Shown here: in pieces, positions 35,964-45,056 of the stretch
How the letters are laid out: every line of letters begins with the position of its first letter
How positions within the stretch are numbered: the stretch's first letter is position 1
NCBI GenBank assembly: GCA_934121905.1
Contig: CAKOVI010000008.1
Location: 14,909-78,908 of the forward strand
Source: an uncultured Clostridia bacterium
Lineage (GTDB): Bacteria; Bacillota; Clostridia; TANB77; CAG-508
DNA: 64,000 bases
Direction: 5' to 3'
Notes under the pieces: model-generated
The model's database searches: none
What the model was told of the DNA's origin: nothing
The model's input: the letters and a program-made list of their open reading frames with translations, nothing else
Translations under genes and position numbers: made by a program

Positions 35964-36675
35964 AAAATTTTTCAACTTCCTTCTCACTCAAATATCTCCA
36001 CTCACCCAATTTCAAATCTTTAACATCCAAATTACCAATCTTACATCTATGTAAAGCTAGCACTCTCTTTCCAATAGCTTCACACATCTTTCTAACTTGT
36101 CTATTTTTCCCTTCATGGATTGTAATTTGAACTCTTGAAATTTTCTTTTCTTCATCTATTTTTAAAATTTTAGCCTTTGCAGGTTTGGTAATATATCCAT
36201 CATCTATTTCCACACCCTTTTGCAATTTTTCTATGTCCTCTTTTGTTACAATTCCTTTTAACGTAACATTATAAGTCTTATTAATTTCATGGCTTGGGTG
36301 TGTTAATTTATTAACAAATTCTCCATCATTTGTTAATATTAGTGCTCCTGATGTATACATATCAAGTCTTCCAACTGGAACAATTCTTTTATTTACTTTT
36401 ACTAAATCTAATACCATATCCCTTCCAAATTGTTCTTTTGCGGTTGTTACATATCCAATTGGTTTATTTAATAAAATATATATTTTTTCTTCTTCTAATT
36501 TTACAACTTGTCCTTCGTATTTTACCTCATCTTTTTCAGGATTCACCTTTGTTCCCAGTTCAGTTATTACTTTTCCATTAACTTCTATTTTTCCATTTAA
36601 AATTAATTCTTCACATTTTCTTCTTGATGCTACACCACATGATGCTAAATATTTTTGCAATCTCATTTCTTCCAT
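35962..36675 (-). CDS. 16S/23S rRNA pseudouridine synthase, RsuA/RluB family
   Basis: 237 aa. An N-terminal S4 domain (MRLQKYLASCGVASRRKCEE) precedes the synthase domain with the catalytic Asp in VGRLDMYTSGALILTNDG and the KTYNVTLKG-like and EGKNRQVRKM motifs. It isomerises one uridine in rRNA, probably 23S U2605 (RluB) by length. It directly abuts the rluD-like gene. Confidence 0.9.
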   Translation of the reverse strand: MEEMRLQKYLASCGVASRRKCEELILNGKIEVNGKVITELGTKVNPEKDEVKYEGQVVKLEEEKIYILLNKPIGYVTTAKEQFGRDMVLDLVKVNKRIVPVGRLDMYTSGALILTNDGEFVNKLTHPSHEINKTYNVTLKGIVTKEDIEKLQKGVEIDDGYITKPAKAKILKIDEEKKISRVQITIHEGKNRQVRKMCEAIGKRVLALHRCKIGNLDVKDLKLGEWRYLSEKEVEKF

Positions 36676-37587
36676 TTACTTTTCCTCTTCTAATTCTTTT
36701 ATAATATTTTTTAAATATTCTGGAATTTCTGCTTCTAAACTTATTTTTTTGCCTGTTATAGGATGCTTAAATTCTAGTTTCCAAGCATGTAAACATTGTC
36801 CACTTACATTCCACTCATTTTTTCCATTTGAATACACCTCATCACCTATTATTGGATATCCAATATGTGATAAATGTACTCTTATTTGATGTGTTCTTCC
36901 TGTTTCTAAATTTATTTGAAGCAACGTATATTTATTTTTATATCTTTCTAAAACTTTAAAATGTGTAATTGCTTCTTTTCCGTCTTTGTCAACATCCATT
37001 TTTTTTCTATCTTTCTTACTTCTTGCAATTGGCATATTTATTGTTGCTTCATTTTCTTTTATAATTCCTCTAACTAATGCTAAGTATGTCTTTTTTATTT
37101 CGTGATTCTTTAACTGTTCACTTAAAGCAATATGTGCCTTGTCATTTTTAGCTACAATTATAGCTCCTGAAGTATCTTTGTCTAATCTATGTACAATGCC
37201 TGGTCTTATTTCTCCGCCTATTCCTGAAAGTGAATCTTTACATAGGTTCATTACCGCATTTACCAGTGTTCCATCTGGATTTCCATTTGCTGGGTGTACT
37301 ACCATTCCTTTTGTTTTATTAATAACTATAATGTCATTATCTTCATAAATTACGTCTAAAGGAATATCTTGTGCTTTTAAATCTATTTCTTTTGCCTCAG
37401 GTATTATTATCTCAATTTCATCATTTAATTTAAGTTTATATGAATGTTTTGTTTTTTTTCCGTTTACTTTGATATCATTTTGTTCAATTAATTTTTGAAC
37501 CATACTTCTTGAAATATCTTTTTGAACAATAGGAATAAAACTATCAATTCTATTTCCTACATTTTCCTCATTTATTTTTATGTTCAT
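36676..37587 (-). CDS. rluD: RluD-family pseudouridine synthase
   Basis: 303 aa. S4 domain (DISRSMVQKLIEQNDIKVNG) followed by a synthase core with the catalytic Asp in GIVHRLDKDTSGAIIVAKN and LETGRTHQIRVHLSHIGYPI. RluD-type enzymes modify helix 69 of 23S rRNA. Its start overlaps lspA by 20 nt, the classic Firmicute lspA-rluD order. Confidence 0.92.
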   Translation of the reverse strand: MNIKINEENVGNRIDSFIPIVQKDISRSMVQKLIEQNDIKVNGKKTKHSYKLKLNDEIEIIIPEAKEIDLKAQDIPLDVIYEDNDIIVINKTKGMVVHPANGNPDGTLVNAVMNLCKDSLSGIGGEIRPGIVHRLDKDTSGAIIVAKNDKAHIALSEQLKNHEIKKTYLALVRGIIKENEATINMPIARSKKDRKKMDVDKDGKEAITHFKVLERYKNKYTLLQINLETGRTHQIRVHLSHIGYPIIGDEVYSNGKNEWNVSGQCLHAWKLEFKHPITGKKISLEAEIPEYLKNIIKELEEEK

Positions 37588-38008
37588 TTTTCTTCACCTT
37601 TTTTTCCTTTAATATTTTCATCGAATTTCTTGTTAATATTGCTGCTAACCCTATCCATGCAATTAGTACATATATATATGATAAATTTAAATGAATTGAA
37701 TGTCCTAGATTTATAAATATTAATACTTTTTGGTTCCATATTCTATCAATTACATTTCCTACTGCTCCTGATATTGCAAGTGTTAGTATAATTTTAGTAT
37801 CAAGCTTTATAAAAGTATTATCATTTGAAATATATCTTATAATCATAATAATAATTATTATAGACATAATTATATAATACCCATTGTTTTTTATATCTTC
37901 ATTAGATTCTATTATCCATCCATTTGTATATGCAACGATTTTAGTAACTTGGTCTAATAATAATGCAATTATAAAAATTGTAATAAGAATTTTTTTATTT
38001 TTACTCAT
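37568..38008 (-). CDS. LspA-like protein lacking one catalytic aspartate
   Basis: 146 aa, four membrane helices. LLDQVTKIV in helix 1 and SGAVGNVIDRIW (first catalytic Asp) match lipoprotein signal peptidase II. The second site, normally FN(V/L)AD, reads LNLSYIYVLIAWIG, so the second catalytic Asp is absent. The operon position upstream of rluD is that of true LspA. Either this copy is inactive and another LspA exists, or it is a non-peptidase paralogue. Confidence 0.75.
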   Translation of the reverse strand: MSKNKKILITIFIIALLLDQVTKIVAYTNGWIIESNEDIKNNGYYIIMSIIIIIMIIRYISNDNTFIKLDTKIILTLAISGAVGNVIDRIWNQKVLIFINLGHSIHLNLSYIYVLIAWIGLAAILTRNSMKILKEKKVKKNEHKNK

Positions 38009-38136
38009 TTCTAATCTCCTACTATAAAACTCCCATTATTTTACTATAAATAAACAAAAATATCAACTTTTAGATGTTTACTTTATGTATTCTTTGTGAT
38101 ATAATGCCTATAAATTTGATGTAAGGAGTAGATGTT

Positions 38137-38688
38137 ATGAGTAATGATACAAATAAAAGTTTGGCACAAGACAAAGTCTTAATTTTATATATTCTAAACA
38201 ATGTCAAACACGATATTACTGAAAGCGATTTATTTAAATTACTTTCTCCTGTAAATAATATTAATTATTTTTACTTTAAGCAGATTCTTGCCGATCTTGT
38301 TGATTCTAGGCTTGTGCAAACTTACACAAAAGATGATGAAAGTGACGACAAACCTCTACTTTATGAATTAACTCCTGATGGAAAAAATTCACTTAATTTA
38401 ACAATTGATGTTTTGCCAGGTTTGGTAAAATTGAAAATGGATACAGTTTTAAAAAATGAAGTTAACAATATTGTGAGCGAGGGGTCTATTGTCACTGAAT
38501 ATATACCTGAAAATGAACATTCTTACACTGTTAAATGTAAAATTGTTGAAAATAATAAAACTATTTTTGAAGTCAGAACTTTTGCGGGTTCAAATGAGAA
38601 TGCTAAACTTATTTCTGATAATTGGAAAGAAAATGCTTCTGTGATTTATCCTAAAATTTTGGATTTAATTACTGGAAAAGTTGATTAA
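38137..38688 (+). CDS. DUF4364 family protein
   Basis: 183 aa. An N-terminal winged-helix-like part (DKVLILYILNNVKHDITESD and KQILADLVDSRLVQTY) is followed by a beta-rich half, as in the clostridial DUF4364 family. It may be a transcription factor but no target is known. ATG at 38137 with AAGGAG 9 nt upstream. It is followed by tRNA-Met, which has its own promoter. Confidence 0.75.
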   Translation: MSNDTNKSLAQDKVLILYILNNVKHDITESDLFKLLSPVNNINYFYFKQILADLVDSRLVQTYTKDDESDDKPLLYELTPDGKNSLNLTIDVLPGLVKLKMDTVLKNEVNNIVSEGSIVTEYIPENEHSYTVKCKIVENNKTIFEVRTFAGSNENAKLISDNWKENASVIYPKILDLITGKVD

Positions 38689-38703
38689 AATCTAAAAAAA
38701 CTC

Positions 38704-38732
38704 TTGACAAAGAATAAAAAACTGAGTATAAT
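38704..38732 (+). promoter_or_regulatory. Promoter of tRNA-Met
   Basis: Consensus TTGACA (38704-38709), 17-nt spacer and TATAAT (38727-38732). Confidence 0.92.
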
Positions 38733-38751
38733 AATGAAGTCATCGAAAAAT

Positions 38752-38828
38752 GGCGAAGTAGCTCAGTTGGCTAGAGCACGCGGTTCATACCCGCGGTGTC
38801 GAGAGTTCGAATCTCCCCTTCGCTACCA
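38752..38828 (+). tRNA. tRNA-Met (CAT), CCA encoded
   Basis: Anticodon loop TTCATAC with a GGCGAAG acceptor (G1-U72 wobble). Probably the elongator form; tRNA-Ile2 (CAT) cannot be excluded without identity analysis. Confidence 0.9.
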
Positions 38829-38834
38829 GAATTA

Positions 38835-38862
38835 AAACTTATATCTTTTAGATATAAGCTTT
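38835..38862 (+). terminator. Terminator after tRNA-Met
   Basis: CTTATATC/GATATAAG stem followed by CTTTTTATTTATTTTT. Confidence 0.75.
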
Positions 38863-38867
38863 TTATT

Positions 38868-39060
38868 TATTTTTCTTGTCCAACTTGTTTCCCAGACTTT
38901 ATCTAATTCAACTCTTTTATTTCTTTTTTTAATTTCTTCAATTTCTTTATTTAAATCTATAACTTTATACTCCTTATAATAAAACTTTTATTATAAGCAT
39001 CTAATATTTTAAGTACTTCATATTTTCAATTCTATTTGTTTCTGATTTCATACCATGCTC
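38868..39060 (-). pseudogene. Probable gene remnant
   Basis: The roughly 310 bp between the two tRNAs hold no intact gene. On the minus strand a start-like ATGAAATCAGAAACAAATAG ends at a TAG after 17 codons. Another frame then reads IDLNKEIEEIKKRNKRVELD followed by KVWETSWTRKINKK, a protein-like coiled-coil end without a start. I infer a decayed small gene; the family is unknown. Confidence 0.35.
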
Positions 39061-39140
39061 TCCTTTATTTTATATTTATCTGGATTTTTATCATAGTTTT
39101 AAAATTTTAGACAAATTAAGAATTAAAATATTTTGAATTT

Positions 39141-39215
39141 TGGCTGGGGTACTGTGATTCGAACACAGGAATGTCGGAGTCAGAGTCCGATGCCTTACCG
39201 CTTGGCGATACCCCA
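39141..39215 (-). tRNA. tRNA-Gln (CTG), CCA encoded
   Basis: Anticodon loop CTCTGAC, reading CAG; acceptor TGGGGTA/TACCCCA. Second glutamine isoacceptor of the window. Confidence 0.94.
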
Positions 39216-39298
39216 ATGTTTAACTTTTTTTATTATACAAAAAAAGCCCAAATTTTGCAATAGCTTTTGCAAAATTTGGTTCACTTCTTACAATAAAA

Positions 39299-40000
39299 TT
39301 ACTTACAAAATCTATGTTTTCCAATAGTAACAGTCATAGGCCTAGACCAAATCCACTTATTAGTTGCCGTAGATGGATTAAAATAATAAATCGCACCATA
39401 AGATGGATCCCAACCGTTAATAGCATCCTGTGCAGCCTTTTTAGCAGTGCTATCAGGGGTCATATTAATTTGACCATCAGAAACTGCATCAAAAGCACCA
39501 GATTGATAAATTACACCTGCAATTGTATTCGGAAAAGAGCTACTTTTAACCCTATTCATAATAACAGCACCCACAGCAACCTGTCCTACATAAGGCTCGC
39601 CTCTTGCTTCTCCATAAATCGCTTTTGCTATTAAATTAACATTATTAGAATTGCTATTATTAGAACTACTTGATGAAGAATTTCCTGAAGAATTCATAAT
39701 TCCCATAGCTTTAAGCGTTTTGTCTCCTGCAATTCCATCAACTGTTAAGCCATTCTTCCTTTGAAAATATTTAACCGCTTCTAATGTTTTGCTTCCATAA
39801 ATCCCATCAACATTTCCCTTATAATATCCCCATCTTTTTAATTTTTCCTGTATTTGTTTAACTTCATTCCCTCTTGAACCATATTTAGATAATGCTTCAA
39901 CTTGATTATATTTTGAAAAACCAAATATAACTACAATAGCAATTAAACCTAATACAAAAGCAAATACCATTATTCTATGATTTAAAATTTTCCTTATCAT
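39299..40000 (-). CDS. sleB: SleB-type spore cortex-lytic hydrolase
   Basis: 233 aa. Signal anchor (IMVFAFVLGLIAIVVIFG), a peptidoglycan-binding domain (GSRGNEVKQIQEKLKRWGYY to about residue 100), a Ser/Asn linker, and a Hydrolase_2/SleB domain with AKAIYGEARGEPYVGQVAVG (catalytic Glu in GEARGE) and GAIYYFNP. SleB is a lytic transglycosylase that degrades muramic-delta-lactam cortex during germination. A vegetative relative is possible because of the membrane anchor. Confidence 0.85.
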   Translation of the reverse strand: MIRKILNHRIMVFAFVLGLIAIVVIFGFSKYNQVEALSKYGSRGNEVKQIQEKLKRWGYYKGNVDGIYGSKTLEAVKYFQRKNGLTVDGIAGDKTLKAMGIMNSSGNSSSSSSNNSNSNNVNLIAKAIYGEARGEPYVGQVAVGAVIMNRVKSSSFPNTIAGVIYQSGAFDAVSDGQINMTPDSTAKKAAQDAINGWDPSYGAIYYFNPSTATNKWIWSRPMTVTIGKHRFCK

Positions 40001-40080
40001 ATTTTCAACCTCTTTTAAATAATTTTTTATTATTTTTATCTAAAAAAGGATTTTTTATACATAAAAAAATAAAAATTCCC

Positions 40081-40143
40081 CATTGGGACTGTTTCTTTTT
40101 GTGAAAGGACCGTTTCTTTTCGCAAAAAGAAACGGTCCCAATG
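40081..40143. repeat. Palindromic intergenic repeat, copy 6 (diverged)
   Basis: CATTGGGACTGTTTCTTTTT and a nested GGACCGTTTC unit facing AAGAAACGGTCCCAATG. The core is GGACCGTTTC instead of GGACCGGGTC, with matching change on the opposite arm. Between holA and sleB. Confidence 0.75.
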
Positions 40144-40155
40144 AGAAAAATTATA

Positions 40156-41176
40156 CTAACAATAAGCACAAAGAATCGACTCAAATCCCACTTCTAAATC
40201 AATCAAACCAATCTTATACTTATAATCCAAATCACATAATTCTTTTAAAATCTTTCTAACTTCACTAGTCTTAAAATAACCTGCTTGCATTTTATATTTG
40301 TTCACCAAAAAAGTTTGATTAGGTTTTAAATCTAATGCATAAATTATGTCCTTATTATTTTTCAATGCCAATTTCACTAAATACAACTTTTTAAAATGGC
40401 CATATAAAGTAATTAAAATCTTTTGAACAGGTTCTTTTGCCAAAATTAAGTTTCTTAAAACTTCAATTGCTACCTTAGTATTTTTCTTTCCTAAACTATC
40501 TGTTAAATCAAAAATAATACTTTCCATTTTCTTTATAGATAACTTATCAATATCGTCCTTTGTAATTGTTCCACCTTGTCCCACATATTCAATTAATTTT
40601 CTTATTTCATTAATCAAATCTTGCATATCTGTTCCGCAACATTCAATAAAATAACTAAGTGTAGGAGTATCAATATTCACCTTATAAGCATTTGTAATGG
40701 CCTTTATTCTTGCCTGTATTTGAGCAGGTTTCTGATATTCAAAATTACATACAATTCCATTTTTATTTATAAATTCCATCAATTCACTTTTTTCGGCCTC
40801 ATCTTCTACAAATACTAGTATAACAGAATCTTTTATATACTCAAAATTTTCATTTAAATATTCTAATAATTTTGATTTTATACTTTGATCATCTTTTTTT
40901 ACTTTTTTTCTTCCTTCTTTTTTGAACAACCCTGTGTTTTTAGCGATTATAAGTTTTTTTTCAAAGCCAAAACTCGGAGTTTCTAAATCTGAAATTATTT
41001 CTCCGAAGATTAGTATCATCAATAGTTATATAATTTATTCCTTTTAAACATTCACCAAATAAATTCTTGATTTTTTTTAATGAGTTTTCTAATAGAAACT
41101 TTTCTTCTCCATATAGTAAATATAATGATGAAAGTTTTTCATTTTTTAGCTCTTTTTCTAATTCTTCTATTTTCAA
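40156..41176 (-). CDS. holA: DNA polymerase III delta subunit HolA, +1 frameshift at CGG
   Basis: Clamp-loader subunit that opens the sliding clamp; expected to be essential. TTG start at 41176, 6 nt after AAGGAGGT, reading LKIEELEKELKNEKLSSLYL then LYGEEKFLLEN, the HolA N-terminus. At codon 58 the frame meets CGG (41003-41005) after DDTNL and would stop shortly after. Skipping the C continues GEIISDLETPSFGFEKKLII, then LSYFIECCGTDMQDLINEIRKL and the C-terminal collar domain. The restored length is 339 aa, as expected for HolA. A frameshift in an essential gene argues that the shift is made during translation. Confidence 0.88.
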
Positions 41177-41193
41177 ATTTTTACCTCCTTGCT

Positions 41194-41287
41194 GGGACAA
41201 AAGGGACCGGGTCTTTTTTGTTCCCTGACCATTTAATACCCGGTCCTTTTTGAGCAAGGACAAAAAAGACCCGGTCCCTTTTGTCCC
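41194..41287. repeat. Palindromic intergenic repeat, copy 7 (full composite)
   Basis: Reverse-orientation near-copy of 26090-26178, sharing the central AAAAAGGACCGGGT segment and flanking TTGCTC. Differences include one C to A in the middle unit and GGTCAGGGAAC versus GACCAGTGGAC. Between the debranching enzyme gene and holA. Confidence 0.88.
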
Positions 41288-41303
41288 CTTTTGCAATATA
41301 GAC

Positions 41304-43346
41304 CTATCCAAAAATAATCCTAAACACTTCGGCCACACTCCAACCTTGAGCAAAAGCTCCCTTAGGTAAATAAGGTGATTTAGAATCATACAGCTCTGAA
41401 ATTGACCCAATGCATCCTGATTCATTTATTTCTTTTTTGAAAGTTTTTTCTGTTCTTACTTTAAATTCTTCAATTTTTGTAGTTAATTCTTTCTTCTTTT
41501 CTTTATCTTTTTCAAATACCTTCATATTTCTTAAACTGTTGTAATATAATCCTAAAAGCCAAGGCCAAGTAATTCCTTGATGATAGCTTGCATCTCTTCT
41601 AAAGCCGTCACCTTCATATATATCAACATAATTTTTTTCGCCTTTGGCTAATGTTTTAAGACCATAATTATTTAGTAATTTCTTTTCTACAACATTTATA
41701 ATGTTGCTTGCCATTTCTGAAGATGGTTCTACTACTGGATATGTTAGAGAAAGTGCAAATAATTGATTTGGTCTTATTTTTCCATCTCCAATTACATCAT
41801 ATAAACATTTTCTTCTTCCATTGTAAAATTTCTTATTAAATGATTCTCTACATTCTTCTGCCATTGAGCTATATTTTTTGCTTAAAATTCTTTTACCTAT
41901 TTTTTCATATTTTTTACTTAATACTTCCATTATTTTTAAAGCATTATACCATAAGGCATTTATTTCAACTACCTTTCCATTTCTAGGAGTAAATGCAAAA
42001 TCTCCATATTTGGCATCCATCCAAGTATTTTGAGTAGTTTCTGTTCCTGATGATATAAGTCCATCTTCTTCAAGATGAATGTTATTATTGTCAAAATCAA
42101 TTCCATTTGAATAATGTTCTATTATTAATTTTAATTTTGGATATATATTTTCTTTTATAAAGTTATCATCATTTGTATATTCTAAATATTTTTGTACTTG
42201 TTCAAATAACAATAAACTACTATCTACACTATTGTATAATGGGCTATTGTCAACTTCTGAATATCCATTTGGTAATAAACCATATTTTATATCACGTGTA
42301 TATGTAAGCAAAACATCTTTTGCAATTTTGTATCTCCTTGGTATTAAAAGTAATCCTTCAAATGATATTAAAGCATCTCTTCCCCAGTCTAAAAACCATG
42401 GATATCCCGCAATTAAGGTATGTAAACCAAATGTTGGTCTATATACAACAAAGTTATCTGCAGCAATCATATATAATCTTGCAAGTTCATCTTTTTCTAA
42501 TTCTTCTTTTGTTTTATTTTCTTTCCCATTATCTATTAGTAAAGATTCGTTGTATATATTGTTTATTCTAATAATTTCGCTGTTTATAATCGCTTTTGCA
42601 TCTAATTCATCTATATTTTCTTCCATCGAACATATAAATGATAAATCTTTTTCTTCATGTGGCTCAATATCAATATCAAATACACCACTTACAACATGAT
42701 TTTCTTCTGGAAAAAATCCCCTTTTTTCTTCTTCTATATAAAACATATTATAAAATGTATTATTTATATGCTGAGTGTAGTTACCTTCTGATGTTTTCAT
42801 ATATATAGGATGTGATACATTTTTATCTATAACTATTTTTATTTTATTTGATTTTACTTCTTGTGCTATTTCAAAATTATGATTGGTATTCATACTATGA
42901 AAATCTCTATAATTAAATATTGGTGCTAACTCTAATTTTGCCTTAGATTTTCCATTTCTTATTTTGTAATATACCTCTACTGTATTTTTTCCATATTGCA
43001 TACATATTGCTTTTGTAATTTCTGTATCTTCTACTTTGTATTTATACACAGGTAAAATTTCTTTTTGAAAAGATTCTAAATAGTTAAATCCCTGTGATAT
43101 ATAATTTCTGCATACATTTGTATATAAATCATGCTTTCTTCCATCTAAAATAATGCTTTCATCTAACTTCGATAAAATTAAATATCTTCTTGCAGGTGCT
43201 GAAAGTGGGCTAACTAAAAGCCCATGATATTTTCTTGTGTTAGCTCCTATGATTGTTGATGATGAATAACCACCTATTCCATTGGTTATTATCCATTCTT
43301 TTGATAATCCTTTTTCTAAGGTTAAATCTTTTTTTTCGAATTTCAT
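41304..43346 (-). CDS. Amylo-alpha-1,6-glucosidase (glycogen debranching enzyme)
   Basis: 680 aa of the archaeal/bacterial GDE type. An N-terminal domain begins EWIITNGIGGYSSSTIIGAN TRKYHGLL (split here). The C-terminal GH133 (alpha/alpha)6 barrel contains GYPWFLDWGRDALISFEGLL, with acidic residues of the active site, and ends in GAFAQGWSVAEVFRI. It removes alpha-1,6 branch residues from glycogen. No other glycogen gene is in the window, so storage metabolism is encoded elsewhere. GGAGG is about 8 nt before ATG. Confidence 0.92.
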   Translation of the reverse strand: MKFEKKDLTLEKGLSKEWIITNGIGGYSSSTIIGANTRKYHGLLVSPLSAPARRYLILSKLDESIILDGRKHDLYTNVCRNYISQGFNYLESFQKEILPVYKYKVEDTEITKAICMQYGKNTVEVYYKIRNGKSKAKLELAPIFNYRDFHSMNTNHNFEIAQEVKSNKIKIVIDKNVSHPIYMKTSEGNYTQHINNTFYNMFYIEEEKRGFFPEENHVVSGVFDIDIEPHEEKDLSFICSMEENIDELDAKAIINSEIIRINNIYNESLLIDNGKENKTKEELEKDELARLYMIAADNFVVYRPTFGLHTLIAGYPWFLDWGRDALISFEGLLLIPRRYKIAKDVLLTYTRDIKYGLLPNGYSEVDNSPLYNSVDSSLLLFEQVQKYLEYTNDDNFIKENIYPKLKLIIEHYSNGIDFDNNNIHLEEDGLISSGTETTQNTWMDAKYGDFAFTPRNGKVVEINALWYNALKIMEVLSKKYEKIGKRILSKKYSSMAEECRESFNKKFYNGRRKCLYDVIGDGKIRPNQLFALSLTYPVVEPSSEMASNIINVVEKKLLNNYGLKTLAKGEKNYVDIYEGDGFRRDASYHQGITWPWLLGLYYNSLRNMKVFEKDKEKKKELTTKIEEFKVRTEKTFKKEINESGCIGSISELYDSKSPYLPKGAFAQGWSVAEVFRIIFG

Positions 43347-43372
43347 TTGTATTCCTCCGTATTTTGATAAAT

Positions 43373-45056
43373 TTATTTTCCTTTATTAAATTTATCTATT
43401 TTTTCTTTTCTTATTTCATCATAATCTTTTGGTCTAATAATTTTCTTATTTTCTTTGCTTTCTCTATATGCCTTTAAAATTTCTTCTTTTTGCTTTAGTA
43501 AACTTTGCATTTTTTCTTCATCTTGAATTCTTATAGGTTCTGTTTTTTGTTTTATTATTCTTGCTCTTTTTCTCTTAGCTGCTTTTTCGTCACAATGTTT
43601 TATTGATTCTATTCTGTCACTATATTTACTTGCAAATTTACTTTTTGGCTTATTTTTCTTCTTTTTACTATCATTTTTCTTATTTTTATTTTGACGAATC
43701 ATTTCTTTTTTTATTTCTTTATCCATTTGAAGTTTTGAGTTCATCATTAAATATTCTGGTTCGTTTTGTCTATCTTTAAACTTTAAATCATCACAAATTA
43801 TTTTTATTAAAGTATCGGCTATAAGCATATTGTTATGTCTTACAAAATCATCTTTTATAATAGACATATCTTCTTTTATGAACTTGATTTTTTTATCTTT
43901 TATGTCAGATAAATCTTGTTCTACAAGTTCTGCTCCATCTAAATTATATTTTTTTATGTATTCTGGTATTACCTCTCCTGTATCATATAAACAATAGTCT
44001 ATTAGTCCTTCTCCACAATGTTCTACTATAGCATTTATGTGGTCTGCAACAGAATAATTATCTGTTAATCCTGGTTCTGTCATTATATTACATACATATA
44101 ATTTTACAGCTTTTGATTCTTTTATTGCTCTTGAAACCCCATTTACCAATAAGTTAGGAATAACATTTGTATATAAACTTCCGAGGTCCAATAATTATTC
44201 CATCAGCCTCTCTTATTGCTTCTAAAACCTCTGGTAAAGCCTTACAGTTTGTAGGATTTAAGTATACTCTATTTATTTTAGTTAATTTATCATAAACTGT
44301 TTCTGCAATTTTTGATTTTTCTTCTATTAAATAACCATTTTCAAGTTCTGCACAAATTTTCATTTTGTCTTTTGTTACAGGTAACACTTTTCCACAAATT
44401 TTAAATATTTCATTACTGTCTTTTATTGCATCTGCTGAAGTTTTTGATATATCATCCATTGCTGCAAAATATAAATCTGAAAATGTAACTCCATTTAAAG
44501 CTCCACTTCTAAATTTATAATTTAAAAGTTCTTTCATTTTGCTACTATCTTCTAATGCTAATGATGCCATACCATTTTTTATGTCTTCTAATTGCCTATA
44601 TAGCATTTTCTCACTATTTTTACCAAAATTTTCTCCATAGTCTGATACTGTTACAACTGCTGTTATGTTACTTGTATGTTTTTTTAATCCTTCTAAAGTA
44701 TTATTTAGTCCGCTTCCTCCACCTATTACTACTATTTTAGGGCCTTGATTATAAACTGTTTTATTAAAAATAAGCGAATTTACATTTACTTTTTCATTTT
44801 TTTCTAGTCTATTATCTGTTGCTTCTATAAATAGTTCCATATTCCTTTTATTTATAAAAACTAAACCTAATACCACACAAGTAAATCCTATAACAAAATA
44901 TGCAATTATTTTTTCTGCATAAGCAAATGTAATTGCATCTTCTGATACAATCATATTAGCCATTCCAAATGAGCAAAATACAATTCCTACAAGTATTAGC
45001 ATTATCCAACGTTTCATTTTTGAGCTGTCTTTAAACCAATAAAATATTCCTTTCAT
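43373..45056 (-). CDS. Membrane-anchored YvcK paralogue, +1 frameshift at CGG
   Basis: 560 aa once shifted. Two N-terminal membrane helices (WIMLILVGIVFCSFGMANMI and IIAYFVIGFTCVVLGLVFI) precede a CofD/YvcK domain starting KIVVIGGGSGLNNTLEGL. At codon 292 CGG (44181-44183) interrupts the invariant GPGSLYTN motif. The zero frame reads GPRKF and ends nine codons later, while skipping the C gives GPGSLYTNVIPNLLVNG and the rest. A Lys/Arg-rich tail of about 100 residues follows. The start overlaps the murB stop (TAATG). A role in coordinating wall precursor supply is suggested by murB. The UDP-GlcNAc loop SDYGEN is less canonical than in the 12242-13195 copy. Confidence 0.82.

Noticed and set aside
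40961..41425. A 154-codon frame containing GTKGTGSFLSLLKK
   Set aside because: Its first part translates repeat DNA and antisense of the debranching gene; only the end is real, as the N-terminus of holA from TTG 41176.
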